Shown here one piece after another: positions 37,352 through 46,139 of a DNA stretch of 64,000 bases. Under the pieces are notes generated by a model, which saw only the letters and a program-made list of their open reading frames with translations, ran no database searches and had not been told where the DNA came from. The stretch's first letter is position 1. Every line of letters begins with the position of its first letter. Position numbers and translations under genes: made by a program. Origin of the DNA: Planctomycetota bacterium (GTDB lineage Bacteria; Planctomycetota; J058); contig JAHBXY010000032.1 of the NCBI GenBank assembly GCA_019636275.1, positions 1-64,000 on the forward strand, given 5' to 3'.

Positions 37352-38966
37352 TTACTCGGTCGTCAGGCCCGCTGGCGCGCGGGCGGCGCGGCCCTGGAGC
37401 AGGATCAGCGCGCTCGCCGCGGCGAGGTCGCCCGGGCCGCGCTCGAGCATGGCCAGGAGCAGCGGTCGGTCGACCGCCTCGCCGCACCGGCCCAGGCCGA
37501 CGGCCGCCGCGCGCAGGGTCCTCGCGTCGGCGCGGCCGGGCGTCGTGAGCAGGTCGACGAAGCGCGCCCGCATGCGCCGGTCGCCCTGCTCGGCGAGGGT
37601 CTCGAGGGCCACGTCGGCCGCGGCCGGCGCCTCGAGCGCGGCCACGAGGGCCTGGAAGCCGGGCTCGCCGCCGCGGGCCGCGAGCCAGCGCGCGGCGCCG
37701 TCGACCAGCGCCAGATCGCCGAGGTGGCGGACCATGTCGGCGGGCCCGAGCGCGTCGCGCGCGAGGAGCGCGTCGAAGGCGCGGCGGCGCGTGGCCGGGT
37801 CGGCGTGCCCCAGCGCGCGGCGGCAGACCTGCCGCGCCTCCTCGGGCGCGCCCGCCAGCAGGGCCTCCAGGGCCGCCGCCCGCACCGGCTGCACCGGATC
37901 GTCGAGGGCGATGGCCCGCAGGGGGCCCACGAGGCGCGCCGCCGCCGGTCCGGCGAGCCCGCGCGCCGCCATGAGCCGCACGCGGTAGTCGGACGCGCGC
38001 AGCGCCTCGCGCGCCGAGGCCAGCAGCGCCGCGTCCGCCGGACCGTGCGCCCGCAGGGCCAGCCCCAGGGCGGCCATGGGCGCGTCGACGCCCACGGGCA
38101 GGTCGTGCCGCAGCCAGGCGCGGGCGGCCGCCTGCGGGTCGGCCCGCAGCAGCTCCAGCGCGGCGGCGCTCCTGACGGCGTCGGACCCGCGGCCGAGCTC
38201 CTGCACGAGCAGCGGGACGGCGTCGGTCGACGCGCGGGCGAGGAGGGCCACGGCGGCGAGGCGCACGTCCTCGTCGGGGTCGGTCAGGCCGGCCAGGGCC
38301 AGGGCGGGCGGATCGAGGCGACGCCCGTCGGCGATCGCCTGGGCGCTGCCCTCGCCCGCCAGGAGCTCGCCCACGGCCTCGAGCGCACGGCGCCGCACCC
38401 AGGGGCTCGGGTCCCGCGCGCCGAGCGCGAGCGGCTCGGCCGCCGCGGTTGATCGGGCAGGGCGGCCGCGCAGCCACGGCGGCCGCCCGGACCTCCTCGC
38501 GCCGGTCGGCGAGCGCGGTGCGCAGGAGCGCCAGCGCGCGCGGGTCCGGGCCCAGGAGCTCCAGCGCCTCGACGCCGCGCAGCCGCCGGGCCGGGTCGTC
38601 CGAGGTCACGGCGCGCCGCAGGACCGCGTGCGCGAGCTCGCCCAGGAGCCCGTCGTCGTCGCGGCCGGTGAGGCGCCGCAGGAGCTGATACTCCCGGGCC
38701 GCCTCCCGCGGCAGCCCGGCGGCCACGGCGGCGTGGAAGGCGAAGCGGCGCAGCGCCGCCCGCTCCTCGGGCGCGGCGCCGGTCGACGCGCGGCGGGCGA
38801 CCTCGAGGGCGCCCGCCGGGTCGCCGCCGCGCAGGAGCGCCTGCGCCTCGTCGAGCGTCGGGCCGCTGCGGCAGCCCCCCAGGAGGAGGGCCACGCTCGC
38901 CAGGAGCGGCGCCGCCCACCTGTGGGCCGCCGGAGGCGGGACGCACGAGCGGCGGCGCTGGCCCAT
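37352..38966 (-). CDS. HEAT-repeat lipoprotein (one frameshift)
   Basis: The N-terminus carries a lipoprotein signal (PLLASVALLLGGC). Repeated helical pairs of HEAT type follow, for example LRGVEALELLGPDPRALALL, then in a second frame PDEDVRLAAVALLARAS, DAVRSAAALELLRADPQ, YRVRLMAARGLAGPAA and PVQPVRAAALEALLAGAPEE. The frame changes near 38,430-38,460 within a GC-rich run, joining two otherwise perfectly colinear halves. Either a single-base sequence error or a recent mutation is likely. ATG 38966 follows AGGAGG. HEAT repeats act as binding scaffolds; the partner is unknown. Confidence 0.7.
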
Positions 38967-39093
38967 GGGACCCGACCCTCCTGGAACCCCACACGATGGC
39001 AGACCGCGCGAGGTTGGTAAAGGACCGATCGGGGCTCGCGAGAGCCTGGCGCGCCGCCGGTTACGGCGCGTGAGCCCGGCGACACGCGTCGGG

Positions 39094-41325
39094 CTAGCCC
39101 CCGACCGGCGGCCCCTGGCTCGCCGGCGACCCCTGGCTGACCGGCGGCGGCGGCGGCGGGTGCGCCTCCGGCTCGGTCCAGGCGTAGCGGCGGTAGTAGG
39201 TGCCGTAGTAGTAGTCGGCGTCGCTCGCGCTCTGGTGGTTGAACACGAGCCCGCGCGGGGCGGCGCCGACGCGCATGAGCTCGGTGCAGGCCAGGCGGCT
39301 GGCGCTGCGGCTCGAGGCGCGCGCGGACACGACCAGGACCGTCGCGTCGGCGAAGGGCGCCATGAGGGTCGCGTCGGTCACGGCCGCCGCCGGGGCGGTG
39401 TCGATGATGATGCGGTCGAAGTGCGGGCGCAGGCGCGCGAGGAGGTCCTGGAAGGCGCTCGTGCGCGAGAGGACCTCGGCCGGGTTCTGGTCGGCCTTGC
39501 CGGCGGTCATGATCGACAGGTTCGGCACCGACGACTGCTGGATCACGGTGCCCCAGAGGGCCTTGCTCTTGAGCACCTCGGCCAGGCCCGGGCTGACGGG
39601 CAGCTCGAAGGCGCGGTGGACGCGCGGCCCGCGCATGTCGCCGTCGATGAGCAGCGTCCGCTTGCCGCCCTGCGCCGCGGCGATCGCGATGTTGATCGCG
39701 CACAGCGTCTTGCCCTCCTGCGGCACGCCGCTGGACGACAGGAGCACGCCGCAGCCGTCGTCGGGGAGGCCGCCGATGGCGTCGATCTGCACGCGCAGGC
39801 GCCGGAACGCCTCGGCGAAGACCGAGTGCGAGCGCGACATGGCGTAGAGGTCGAGCTGGTCGGCCGGCACCTCGGTGACCTCGGGCACGACGCCGATCAC
39901 CGGCAGGCGCAGGACGCGCGTGGCCTCGCCGACGGTGCGGATGCGGTCGCCCAGCCGCTCGCGCAGGAGGACGACGCCGGCCGCCAGGGCCAGGCCGAAG
40001 AGGACGCCCAGGCCGACGTTGCGCGAGTGGTTGGGGCCGACGCGCGCCCAGCCGCTGGCGCGATCGACGAAGCGCACGTTCGACAGGACCGTGTTCGAGT
40101 AGCTGGCCGCCTCCTTGAGCCGGGTGGCGAACTCCTCGTAGAAGCGCCGGTTCGCCTCCACCTCCGCGCGCAGGGTCTCGTAGAGGCGCGCCCGCTGGGC
40201 CAGCTCGCGCGCCTCCTCGTGGAGCTGCCTGGCGCGCTGGAGCAGCCCCTGCTCCTCGGCGGTCACGGCGTCGCGCTCGCCGTGCAGGCGCGCGCGCACG
40301 GTCTCGATCTCCTGGCGGAGGAGCAGCTTGAGCTGGTCGCGCCGCGCGCGCGCGAGCACCACCTCGGGCCACCCGTCGCCGTAGCGCTCGGACAGGCTGG
40401 CCACCTCCAGCTCGCCGTGGGCCAGCCGCTCGCGCAGCGTCGAGACGATCGCGCTCTGGGAGATCGCCGGCGCGCTCTCGAGCGGGCGGCCCAGCTCGAT
40501 CACGCGCTGGATCGCCTCCAGCTCGGCGTCGAGCTTGATGCGACGCTGCTGCGCGCCGGTGAGCGCCTGATGGTTGGCCCCGATGCGCGCGACGATGATC
40601 TCCTCGTTGCGCTCGATCAGCGGCACCTGGTTCTGCTCGAGGAAGGCGCGCAGCTCGCGCTCGCTGCGCTCGAGCTTCTCGCGCAGGAGGTCGGCCTGCT
40701 CGCCGATCTTCTCCACGGCCAGGCGCGTGCGCTGCCCGGCCTGGCTCTCGCGCTCGTCGATGTAGGCCTGCGCCAGGGCGTTGGCGAAGTCGGCGCAGCG
40801 CTCCTGCATCGTCGACTGGTAGGTGATGTCGACGAGGTAGGTGTCCTTGACCGGCGTGATGCTCAGCCCGGCGCGGAAGGCCCAGGCCAGCCCCTCGGTC
40901 GAGGGCGCGCGCCCGTCGCCGCCGGCGGCGTCGCCGGCGAGGGCGTTCTTGATCCTCGGGTTCGCCTCGACGGCCGCCGCCGAGAGCGACACGCTCTCCA
41001 TGATGCGGATCTGCGTGTTGAGGTACTCGGCCTGGATCCAGTCGCCGTAGGTGACGTACTTGGCCGCCGTCGGGTCGGGCAGCTCGCGGTCGAGCTTGAG
41101 CCGCGCCGTGGCGGCGAACACCGGCTCGAGGCGCAGGGTGCGCACGGCGGCGACGGCCGTGCACACGGCGGTGATCAGCGCGATCCAGTGCCAGTTGCGC
41201 CGCAGGACCGCGATGAGCTGGCGCAGCTCGTCGCCCTCGGGCGCATCGGCGCCGTGGTCGTGCGGCGGCTCGTCGTCGCCGACGAGGTCGTCGCGGACGG
41301 CGCCGTTGCCCTCGCCGCCGGCCAT
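39094..41325 (-). CDS. Wzc-like polysaccharide co-polymerase and tyrosine autokinase
   Basis: A 743-residue inner-membrane protein with two parts. The Wzz part has a first membrane helix (WIALITAVCTAVAAV, about 45-60), a long periplasmic coiled-coil region (about 100-440) and a second helix (GLGVLFGLALAAGVVLL). The cytoplasmic BY-kinase part has Walker A GVPQEGKT, Walker A' LLIDGDMR, Walker B IIIDTAP and a C-terminal tyrosine cluster DADYYYGTYYRRY for autophosphorylation. It controls chain length and export of a surface polysaccharide. Its ATG overlaps the exporter stop (TGATG). It is the last gene of the export operon. Confidence 0.93.
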   Translation of the reverse strand: MAGGEGNGAVRDDLVGDDEPPHDHGADAPEGDELRQLIAVLRRNWHWIALITAVCTAVAAVRTLRLEPVFAATARLKLDRELPDPTAAKYVTYGDWIQAEYLNTQIRIMESVSLSAAAVEANPRIKNALAGDAAGGDGRAPSTEGLAWAFRAGLSITPVKDTYLVDITYQSTMQERCADFANALAQAYIDERESQAGQRTRLAVEKIGEQADLLREKLERSERELRAFLEQNQVPLIERNEEIIVARIGANHQALTGAQQRRIKLDAELEAIQRVIELGRPLESAPAISQSAIVSTLRERLAHGELEVASLSERYGDGWPEVVLARARRDQLKLLLRQEIETVRARLHGERDAVTAEEQGLLQRARQLHEEARELAQRARLYETLRAEVEANRRFYEEFATRLKEAASYSNTVLSNVRFVDRASGWARVGPNHSRNVGLGVLFGLALAAGVVLLRERLGDRIRTVGEATRVLRLPVIGVVPEVTEVPADQLDLYAMSRSHSVFAEAFRRLRVQIDAIGGLPDDGCGVLLSSSGVPQEGKTLCAINIAIAAAQGGKRTLLIDGDMRGPRVHRAFELPVSPGLAEVLKSKALWGTVIQQSSVPNLSIMTAGKADQNPAEVLSRTSAFQDLLARLRPHFDRIIIDTAPAAAVTDATLMAPFADATVLVVSARASSRSASRLACTELMRVGAAPRGLVFNHQSASDADYYYGTYYRRYAWTEPEAHPPPPPPVSQGSPASQGPPVGG

Positions 41326-42563
41326 CAGAAGAAGCCCTCGGGGACGAAGATGATGTCGCCCGGCAGGACGACCGGGTCGCGGTCGACGTCGCCCGTCTCG
41401 ATGATCGTGGCCACCGGCACCGTGTAGACGCGCTTCTGGCCGTCGGCGCCGCGGCGGATCAGGCGCGTCGAGTTCGTGGCCGCCACGCGCGCCGTGCCGC
41501 CGGCCAGGGCCAGGACCTTGGTCACGGTCAGGTCGCTCTCGTCGAGGCCGATCCCGCCCTGGCGCCCGACGGCGCCGAGCACGAACACGCGGCGGATGGA
41601 CCGGTCCGGGACGACGATCGTGTCGTTGGCCGTGACCTCGACGTCGGCCCGGGCCAGCGGGTCGGCGGGGAGGCCGTAGGTCTGCGCCCCCTGGGGCGTG
41701 CGGCGGATGAGCAGGACGCCGTCGCGGTCGGCCGTCTCGCTGAAGCCGCCGGCGAGCGATAGCGCCTCGTCGATGCGCAGCCGGCCGCCGTCCGAGAGCG
41801 GGAAGCCGCCCGGGTTGCGCACGCTGCCGAAGATGAACAGCTCCTGCTTCGGCGGGACGAACAGCACGTCGCCGTCCTGGATCGCCACGTCGCCCGCCAG
41901 CTGGTCCTGGTTGACGATGTCCAGGAACGAGAGGCGGTAGATGCGCCGCTCGCCGTCGACCGTGCGCACGAGCCGGATCGAGGACGGGTCGGCCTCGAGG
42001 TCCGACTTGCCGGTGGCCAGGCCGCCGGCCATGGCGATGAGCTGCAGGAGCGTCACGTTGCGGTCGAACGGCAGGTCGTAGGCGCCGGGGCGGCCGACGC
42101 GGCCGAGGACGTAGGCCCGCCGGCCGCTCTGGGCCAGGACCTGCACGTCGACCTGCGGGTGGCGCAGATACCCGCGCCGCGACAGCTCCTGCTCGAGGGC
42201 GGCGGCCAGCTCGATCGGCGTGCGGCCGCTGGCGGCGACGCGGCCGAGGAACGGCAGGAACACGGCGCCGTCGCGGCCGACCGGGGCGCGGTCGACCGAG
42301 AGCGCCGGCTCGTTCGTGACCATGATCGCCAGGACGACGCCGGGCTCGAGGCGGTCGTCGCCGACGAGGTGGCGCGAGGGGGGCAGCTCGGGCGCCCCCT
42401 GCTGCACCCGCGGGAGCGGGGGCGGCAGCGGGAGCTCGCGGCCGGGCCCGGGGGCGGCGGGCACCGGCTCGCTCGGGCCGTCGCGCCGTGGGGCCTCGGG
42501 CGGGCCGAAGAGGGCGCACCCGGCCAGGAGGCAGAGCGCGGGCCAGGGCAGGCGGCGGCTCAC
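41325..42563 (-). CDS. Wza-like polysaccharide export lipoprotein with SLBB domains
   Basis: A 412-residue outer-membrane lipoprotein. The lipobox LLAGC lies at about residue 15. A polysaccharide export domain follows (LEPGVVLAIMVTNEP, GRDGAVFLPFLGRV) and then three SLBB beta-grasp modules: YVLGRVGRPGAYDLP, FIFGSVRNPGGFPLS and FVLGAVGRQGGIGLD, each with a downstream LxxALxxAGG. It should form the outer-membrane conduit paired with the adjacent Wzc-like protein. The GTG start overlaps the beta-barrel gene stop (GTGA). Confidence 0.92.
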   Translation of the reverse strand: MSRRLPWPALCLLAGCALFGPPEAPRRDGPSEPVPAAPGPGRELPLPPPLPRVQQGAPELPPSRHLVGDDRLEPGVVLAIMVTNEPALSVDRAPVGRDGAVFLPFLGRVAASGRTPIELAAALEQELSRRGYLRHPQVDVQVLAQSGRRAYVLGRVGRPGAYDLPFDRNVTLLQLIAMAGGLATGKSDLEADPSSIRLVRTVDGERRIYRLSFLDIVNQDQLAGDVAIQDGDVLFVPPKQELFIFGSVRNPGGFPLSDGGRLRIDEALSLAGGFSETADRDGVLLIRRTPQGAQTYGLPADPLARADVEVTANDTIVVPDRSIRRVFVLGAVGRQGGIGLDESDLTVTKVLALAGGTARVAATNSTRLIRRGADGQKRVYTVPVATIIETGDVDRDPVVLPGDIIFVPEGFF

Positions 42564-43864
42564 AGGCCCGCCCCGAGCGAGAGCATGACCGTGTGCACCT
42601 CGAAGTCGTTGGACGGCGCGCCGCTGGTCAGGCGGGAGAACTCGTAGACGGCGCCGACCGACAGCCACTCGCGGATGAGGTAGGTCACGCCGGCGCCGGC
42701 GCGGAAGCGGTTGAGGTGCTCGCCCCGGTCGACCACGCTGTGCGAGTAGCCGGCGAAGGCGCGCGCCGTGACCTTCTCGTCGAAGAGCTTCTGGGCGGCC
42801 GACAGCTCGACGTCGTCGGTCAGGAGGTGCGTCGACGAGAGCGACGGGTCGATGCTCCGCCGGTAGCTGGCCGAGAGCTGGGTGCGGGGCAGCACGTCCC
42901 AGCGGGCCGAGACCTCGGCCACGAAGCCGGCGAACTCGCGGTCGCGCGCGCCCTGGCCGGCGAGGCCGGCGTCGATGCGCTGGAACGCCACGCCGAGCTT
43001 GACCGAGGCCGTGAGCTTGGGGGTCACCTCGCCGTCGACGCCGCCGCGCAGCGAGTGCACGTCGAAGCCGTCGACGTCCGGCCGGCGGTCGAAGCGCAGC
43101 CGCTGGTAGTTGTACTCCAGCAGCGCCCGCAGCTTCGGGCTCACGCGGAAGTAGGCCTGCAGGCTCGGGCCGAACGCGTGGTGCTCGAGGGGGCGGAGCG
43201 CGCGCTCGCGGTACTCGACGCGGCGCCCGCCCAGGGCCGCGCGCGCGCCGAAGCGGTTCCAGCGCGCCTCGCCCCAGGCGCTCGCGGCGTAGGTGTCGGC
43301 GCGCACGATCCCGCGCAGCTGGATCGACTGCGGGTAGGCCGTGCGCGTCCACGACGCGTCGGCGTGGGCCGACGCGTCGTTGAACAGCAGGTCGAGCCGG
43401 CCGCGGACCTGGTGCTCGTGCGTGTCGAAGGCGCCGCTGCGCGCGTACTCGGTCACGGCGCCGCGGTACTCCAGCTCGATGCGGTGGTCGCTGAGGCTCG
43501 TGTCGAGGCGCAGGCCGGCCTCGGCCCGCCCGAAGGCGTCGCGGACGAGCCGCACGCCGGGCGCGTCCGGATCGCCGCGCAGGACGTTGTCGGTGTAGCC
43601 GCCCGAGAGCGCGCCGAAGACGTGCGGCGTGGTCACGCCGAGGAGCTTGTACTGCATGCCCGGCTGGAACGAGTGCGGCCCGACCTGCAGCGGCGTCGCC
43701 TGGCGGCGGGCCTCCTCGAGCTGGCCCGTGGCCTCGAAGTCGCCGAAGTCCTGCGCCCGGGCGGCCGGCGCGAGCGCGGCCAGGGCGATCAAGAGCCCAC
43801 CCGCGCGCAGGCGCCGGGGGGTGAGCTCGAGGGTCGCGCGGCGCGGTGCATGGGCTCGGGTCAG
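42560..43864 (-). CDS. Outer-membrane beta-barrel protein of the polysaccharide export operon
   Basis: About 434 residues with a signal peptide (GGLLIALAALAPAARAQ) and a long series of amphipathic strands alternating with turns (LSGGYTDNVLRG; HRIELEYRGAVTEYARSG; KLRALLEYNYQRLRFDRR; RTQLSASYRRSID) ending in a strand and Leu. This resembles the BBP2-type beta-barrels found beside Wza/Wzc genes. The only start in a sensible place is a CTG overlapping the upstream stop as CTGA; downstream in-frame TTG would leave too short a signal peptide. It may be an auxiliary export pore or anchor. Confidence 0.8.
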   Translation of the reverse strand: MTRAHAPRRATLELTPRRLRAGGLLIALAALAPAARAQDFGDFEATGQLEEARRQATPLQVGPHSFQPGMQYKLLGVTTPHVFGALSGGYTDNVLRGDPDAPGVRLVRDAFGRAEAGLRLDTSLSDHRIELEYRGAVTEYARSGAFDTHEHQVRGRLDLLFNDASAHADASWTRTAYPQSIQLRGIVRADTYAASAWGEARWNRFGARAALGGRRVEYRERALRPLEHHAFGPSLQAYFRVSPKLRALLEYNYQRLRFDRRPDVDGFDVHSLRGGVDGEVTPKLTASVKLGVAFQRIDAGLAGQGARDREFAGFVAEVSARWDVLPRTQLSASYRRSIDPSLSSTHLLTDDVELSAAQKLFDEKVTARAFAGYSHSVVDRGEHLNRFRAGAGVTYLIREWLSVGAVYEFSRLTSGAPSNDFEVHTVMLSLGAGL

Positions 43865-46137
43865 GGGCCACTCGGGCTGTCCGGCGGCGGGACGTCGAGG
43901 AGGTCGCGCGCGCGGTCGCGGGTGATCGTGTCGATCGTGCGCGGGGGCGGCGCGCCGGTGAGCAGCTCGAGGCCCGCCGCGTCGCGGAGCTGGTCGTCGG
44001 CGAGGATGATCAGCTCGCCGGCGCGCGTGGCCAAGACGGTGACCGGCCGCCCGGCGGAGAGGCCCAGCGGCGGCGCGCCGGGCATGGTCACGTAGAGCGT
44101 GCCGCGCTGGTCGGCCAGGCGGGCCTGCACCGGCGGCGCGCCGTCCTGGACCCAGATGCGCCGCCCGTCGCCGTGGGCCACGCGCAGGAGGTCGCGGTCG
44201 CGGTCGACCACCGCCGTCCCCTCGCGGGGCAGCTCGAAGCGGTCGTCGTCGCGCGTGGCGAGGGCGGCGCCGGCGATGTCGCCCGGCGGGTCGACGCGCA
44301 CGGCCACGTCGCCTTGGAGCTCGACGTCGGCGACGGTCGCGCCCGAGGGCGAGAGCACCTCGAGGCGCGGGTTGTGCACGCGCACGGTGGCCGGGTGGGT
44401 GAGGCGCACGCGGGGCCCCGCCTTGAAGCGCAGCTCCGGGCGGCCCTGGACGGTCGCCAGGCCCAGCCACAGCCCCTCGGTCAGGCGCACGCGCCCGCCG
44501 CGGCCGAGGACGACCTCCCAGGCGGGGTCGAGCCCGACCTCGGCGCGCACGTCGGCCGAGAGGAGGGCCAGCGAGCGGCCGCCGGGGAGGTGCAGCGTGG
44601 GGAGGACCTCGGCCGCGCCCTCGACGCCGAGCGCGTCCTCGACCGGCCCCTCGCTCACGCCGACCCGCTGCCCGGGGGCCAGGGGCAGGCGGAAGCGCGT
44701 ATCGGGCCCGCGCCCGTGGGCGCGCGAGCCGACGCTCCCGCGCCCGCGCTGGACCTCGACCTCCACCTTGCGCCTGCCGTTGCCGTTGCCGTTGCCGAGC
44801 CCGATCCGGGCGACGGCGCCGGGCTCCAGCGTCAGCGCGGCCGAGGCGCCGAGCGGCAGGTCGACCGCGCCGGCGAGGGCCGCCGCCTCGACCTCGGCCT
44901 CGCCGGCGCGCGCGAGCGACAGCGTGGCCATGTGCACCGCCGCCGGGCCGCCCGGCGTGACGAGCGACACGGGGGAGTCGCTCGCCTCGACGACGACCCG
45001 CCCGCCGGTCACCTCGAGGTCCGGGCCGCCGATCGTGACCTCGAGCGTGGTGCCCGAAGCCAGGCGCGCCTGCGCGCCGTCGACGCGCCCGAGGATCGCC
45101 TCGCCGTCGGCGCCCGTGGCGAGCGCGTCGCCGGCGGAGAGGGCCAGGCGCTCGCGCTGCGTCGGCGCGATCGGGGTCAGCTCGCCGCGGGGGCCGCGGC
45201 GCACGAGGAGCTCGCCCCTGGCGCGGACGAGCCGCCACAGCTCCTCGGCCTCGGCCGTGGCGCCGAGCACGCGCGACGCGCCCGGGGCGAGCGCCTCGAC
45301 GAGCGCGTCGTGGCGCACCTCGACCGCGCCCGCGTTCGCCGGGTCGGCCGTGACGCGCCAGCGGCCGTCGCCGTGGGGCACGAGCTCGGCGCCGAGGCCC
45401 GGCGCGAGGACGACGCGCAGGTCGGCCCACACCAGCTCGGCGGCGCCGTCGTGGACGAGCACGTGCCGCGCGCCGTCGGGCTGCTGCTCGCAGCCGACGC
45501 GCGCGCCGGCGCCGAGACGCAGGGCCACGACGCCGCCGAGCAGGAGCTCGAGCGGCCGGAGCGCCGTCTCGGCGAGCAGCTCGCCCTGGCGCAGGTCGAG
45601 CCGCTCGCCCGCCTGGCCCGGACCGGCGGCGGGACCGCCGGGCACGAGGAGCTCGGTCGACGGGGCCAGCTTGGCCGTCGCCCCCGAGGGGAGGACCAGC
45701 CGCGCCAGCCCGGCGTCGCCGGTGACGAGCGCGTCGCCGGGCAGGAGGAACGCCGGGTCGGCCTCGGCGGCGGCGTCGCTGGCGGGGGCGTCGCGGCGCC
45801 GCACGAGCACGTCGCCCGTCAGGTCGGTGGCGGCCGCACGGGGGGTGCTCCCGACGACGCGCGCGAAGGTGCCGGGGGGCGGCGCGTCGTAGCGCGTGCC
45901 GGCCTCGTCGACGACCGCGGCCAGCTCCGCGCGGGCGACGAAGCGCGGCGCCTCGCCGTCGAGGGCCAGGAACAGCAGGTCCTCGAACTCCGCCAGGACC
46001 TTGCCCGACACCTGCCCGCGCTCGGGGTCGCGGAAGACGAACGTCTCCGCCCGCGCGGGCCCGAGGGCCACGGCCACGAGGAGCGCCAGGGCCCCGCCCG
46101 CGCCCGCCAGCCGTCTGCCCCCACGCGCGCCGCGCAT
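43861..46137 (-). CDS. Exported FecR-like beta-rich protein 1
   Basis: A 758-residue secreted protein with a signal peptide (GGALALLVAVALGPARA). The mature part is built of repeated FecR-like beta modules in which a sequence such as LLPGDALVTGDAGLARLVLP or RLALSAGDALATGADGEAIL alternates with strands on ATLSLARAGEAEV. A short low-complexity tract GNGNGNG occurs near residue 455. There is no lipobox or anti-sigma transmembrane arrangement, so it is not a FecR regulator proper but likely a surface or periplasmic structural protein. It is sandwiched between a second FecR-like gene (2 bp gap) and the beta-barrel gene (CTGA overlap). Confidence 0.75.
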   Translation of the reverse strand: MRGARGGRRLAGAGGALALLVAVALGPARAETFVFRDPERGQVSGKVLAEFEDLLFLALDGEAPRFVARAELAAVVDEAGTRYDAPPPGTFARVVGSTPRAAATDLTGDVLVRRRDAPASDAAAEADPAFLLPGDALVTGDAGLARLVLPSGATAKLAPSTELLVPGGPAAGPGQAGERLDLRQGELLAETALRPLELLLGGVVALRLGAGARVGCEQQPDGARHVLVHDGAAELVWADLRVVLAPGLGAELVPHGDGRWRVTADPANAGAVEVRHDALVEALAPGASRVLGATAEAEELWRLVRARGELLVRRGPRGELTPIAPTQRERLALSAGDALATGADGEAILGRVDGAQARLASGTTLEVTIGGPDLEVTGGRVVVEASDSPVSLVTPGGPAAVHMATLSLARAGEAEVEAAALAGAVDLPLGASAALTLEPGAVARIGLGNGNGNGRRKVEVEVQRGRGSVGSRAHGRGPDTRFRLPLAPGQRVGVSEGPVEDALGVEGAAEVLPTLHLPGGRSLALLSADVRAEVGLDPAWEVVLGRGGRVRLTEGLWLGLATVQGRPELRFKAGPRVRLTHPATVRVHNPRLEVLSPSGATVADVELQGDVAVRVDPPGDIAGAALATRDDDRFELPREGTAVVDRDRDLLRVAHGDGRRIWVQDGAPPVQARLADQRGTLYVTMPGAPPLGLSAGRPVTVLATRAGELIILADDQLRDAAGLELLTGAPPPRTIDTITRDRARDLLDVPPPDSPSGP

Positions 46138-46139
46138 GC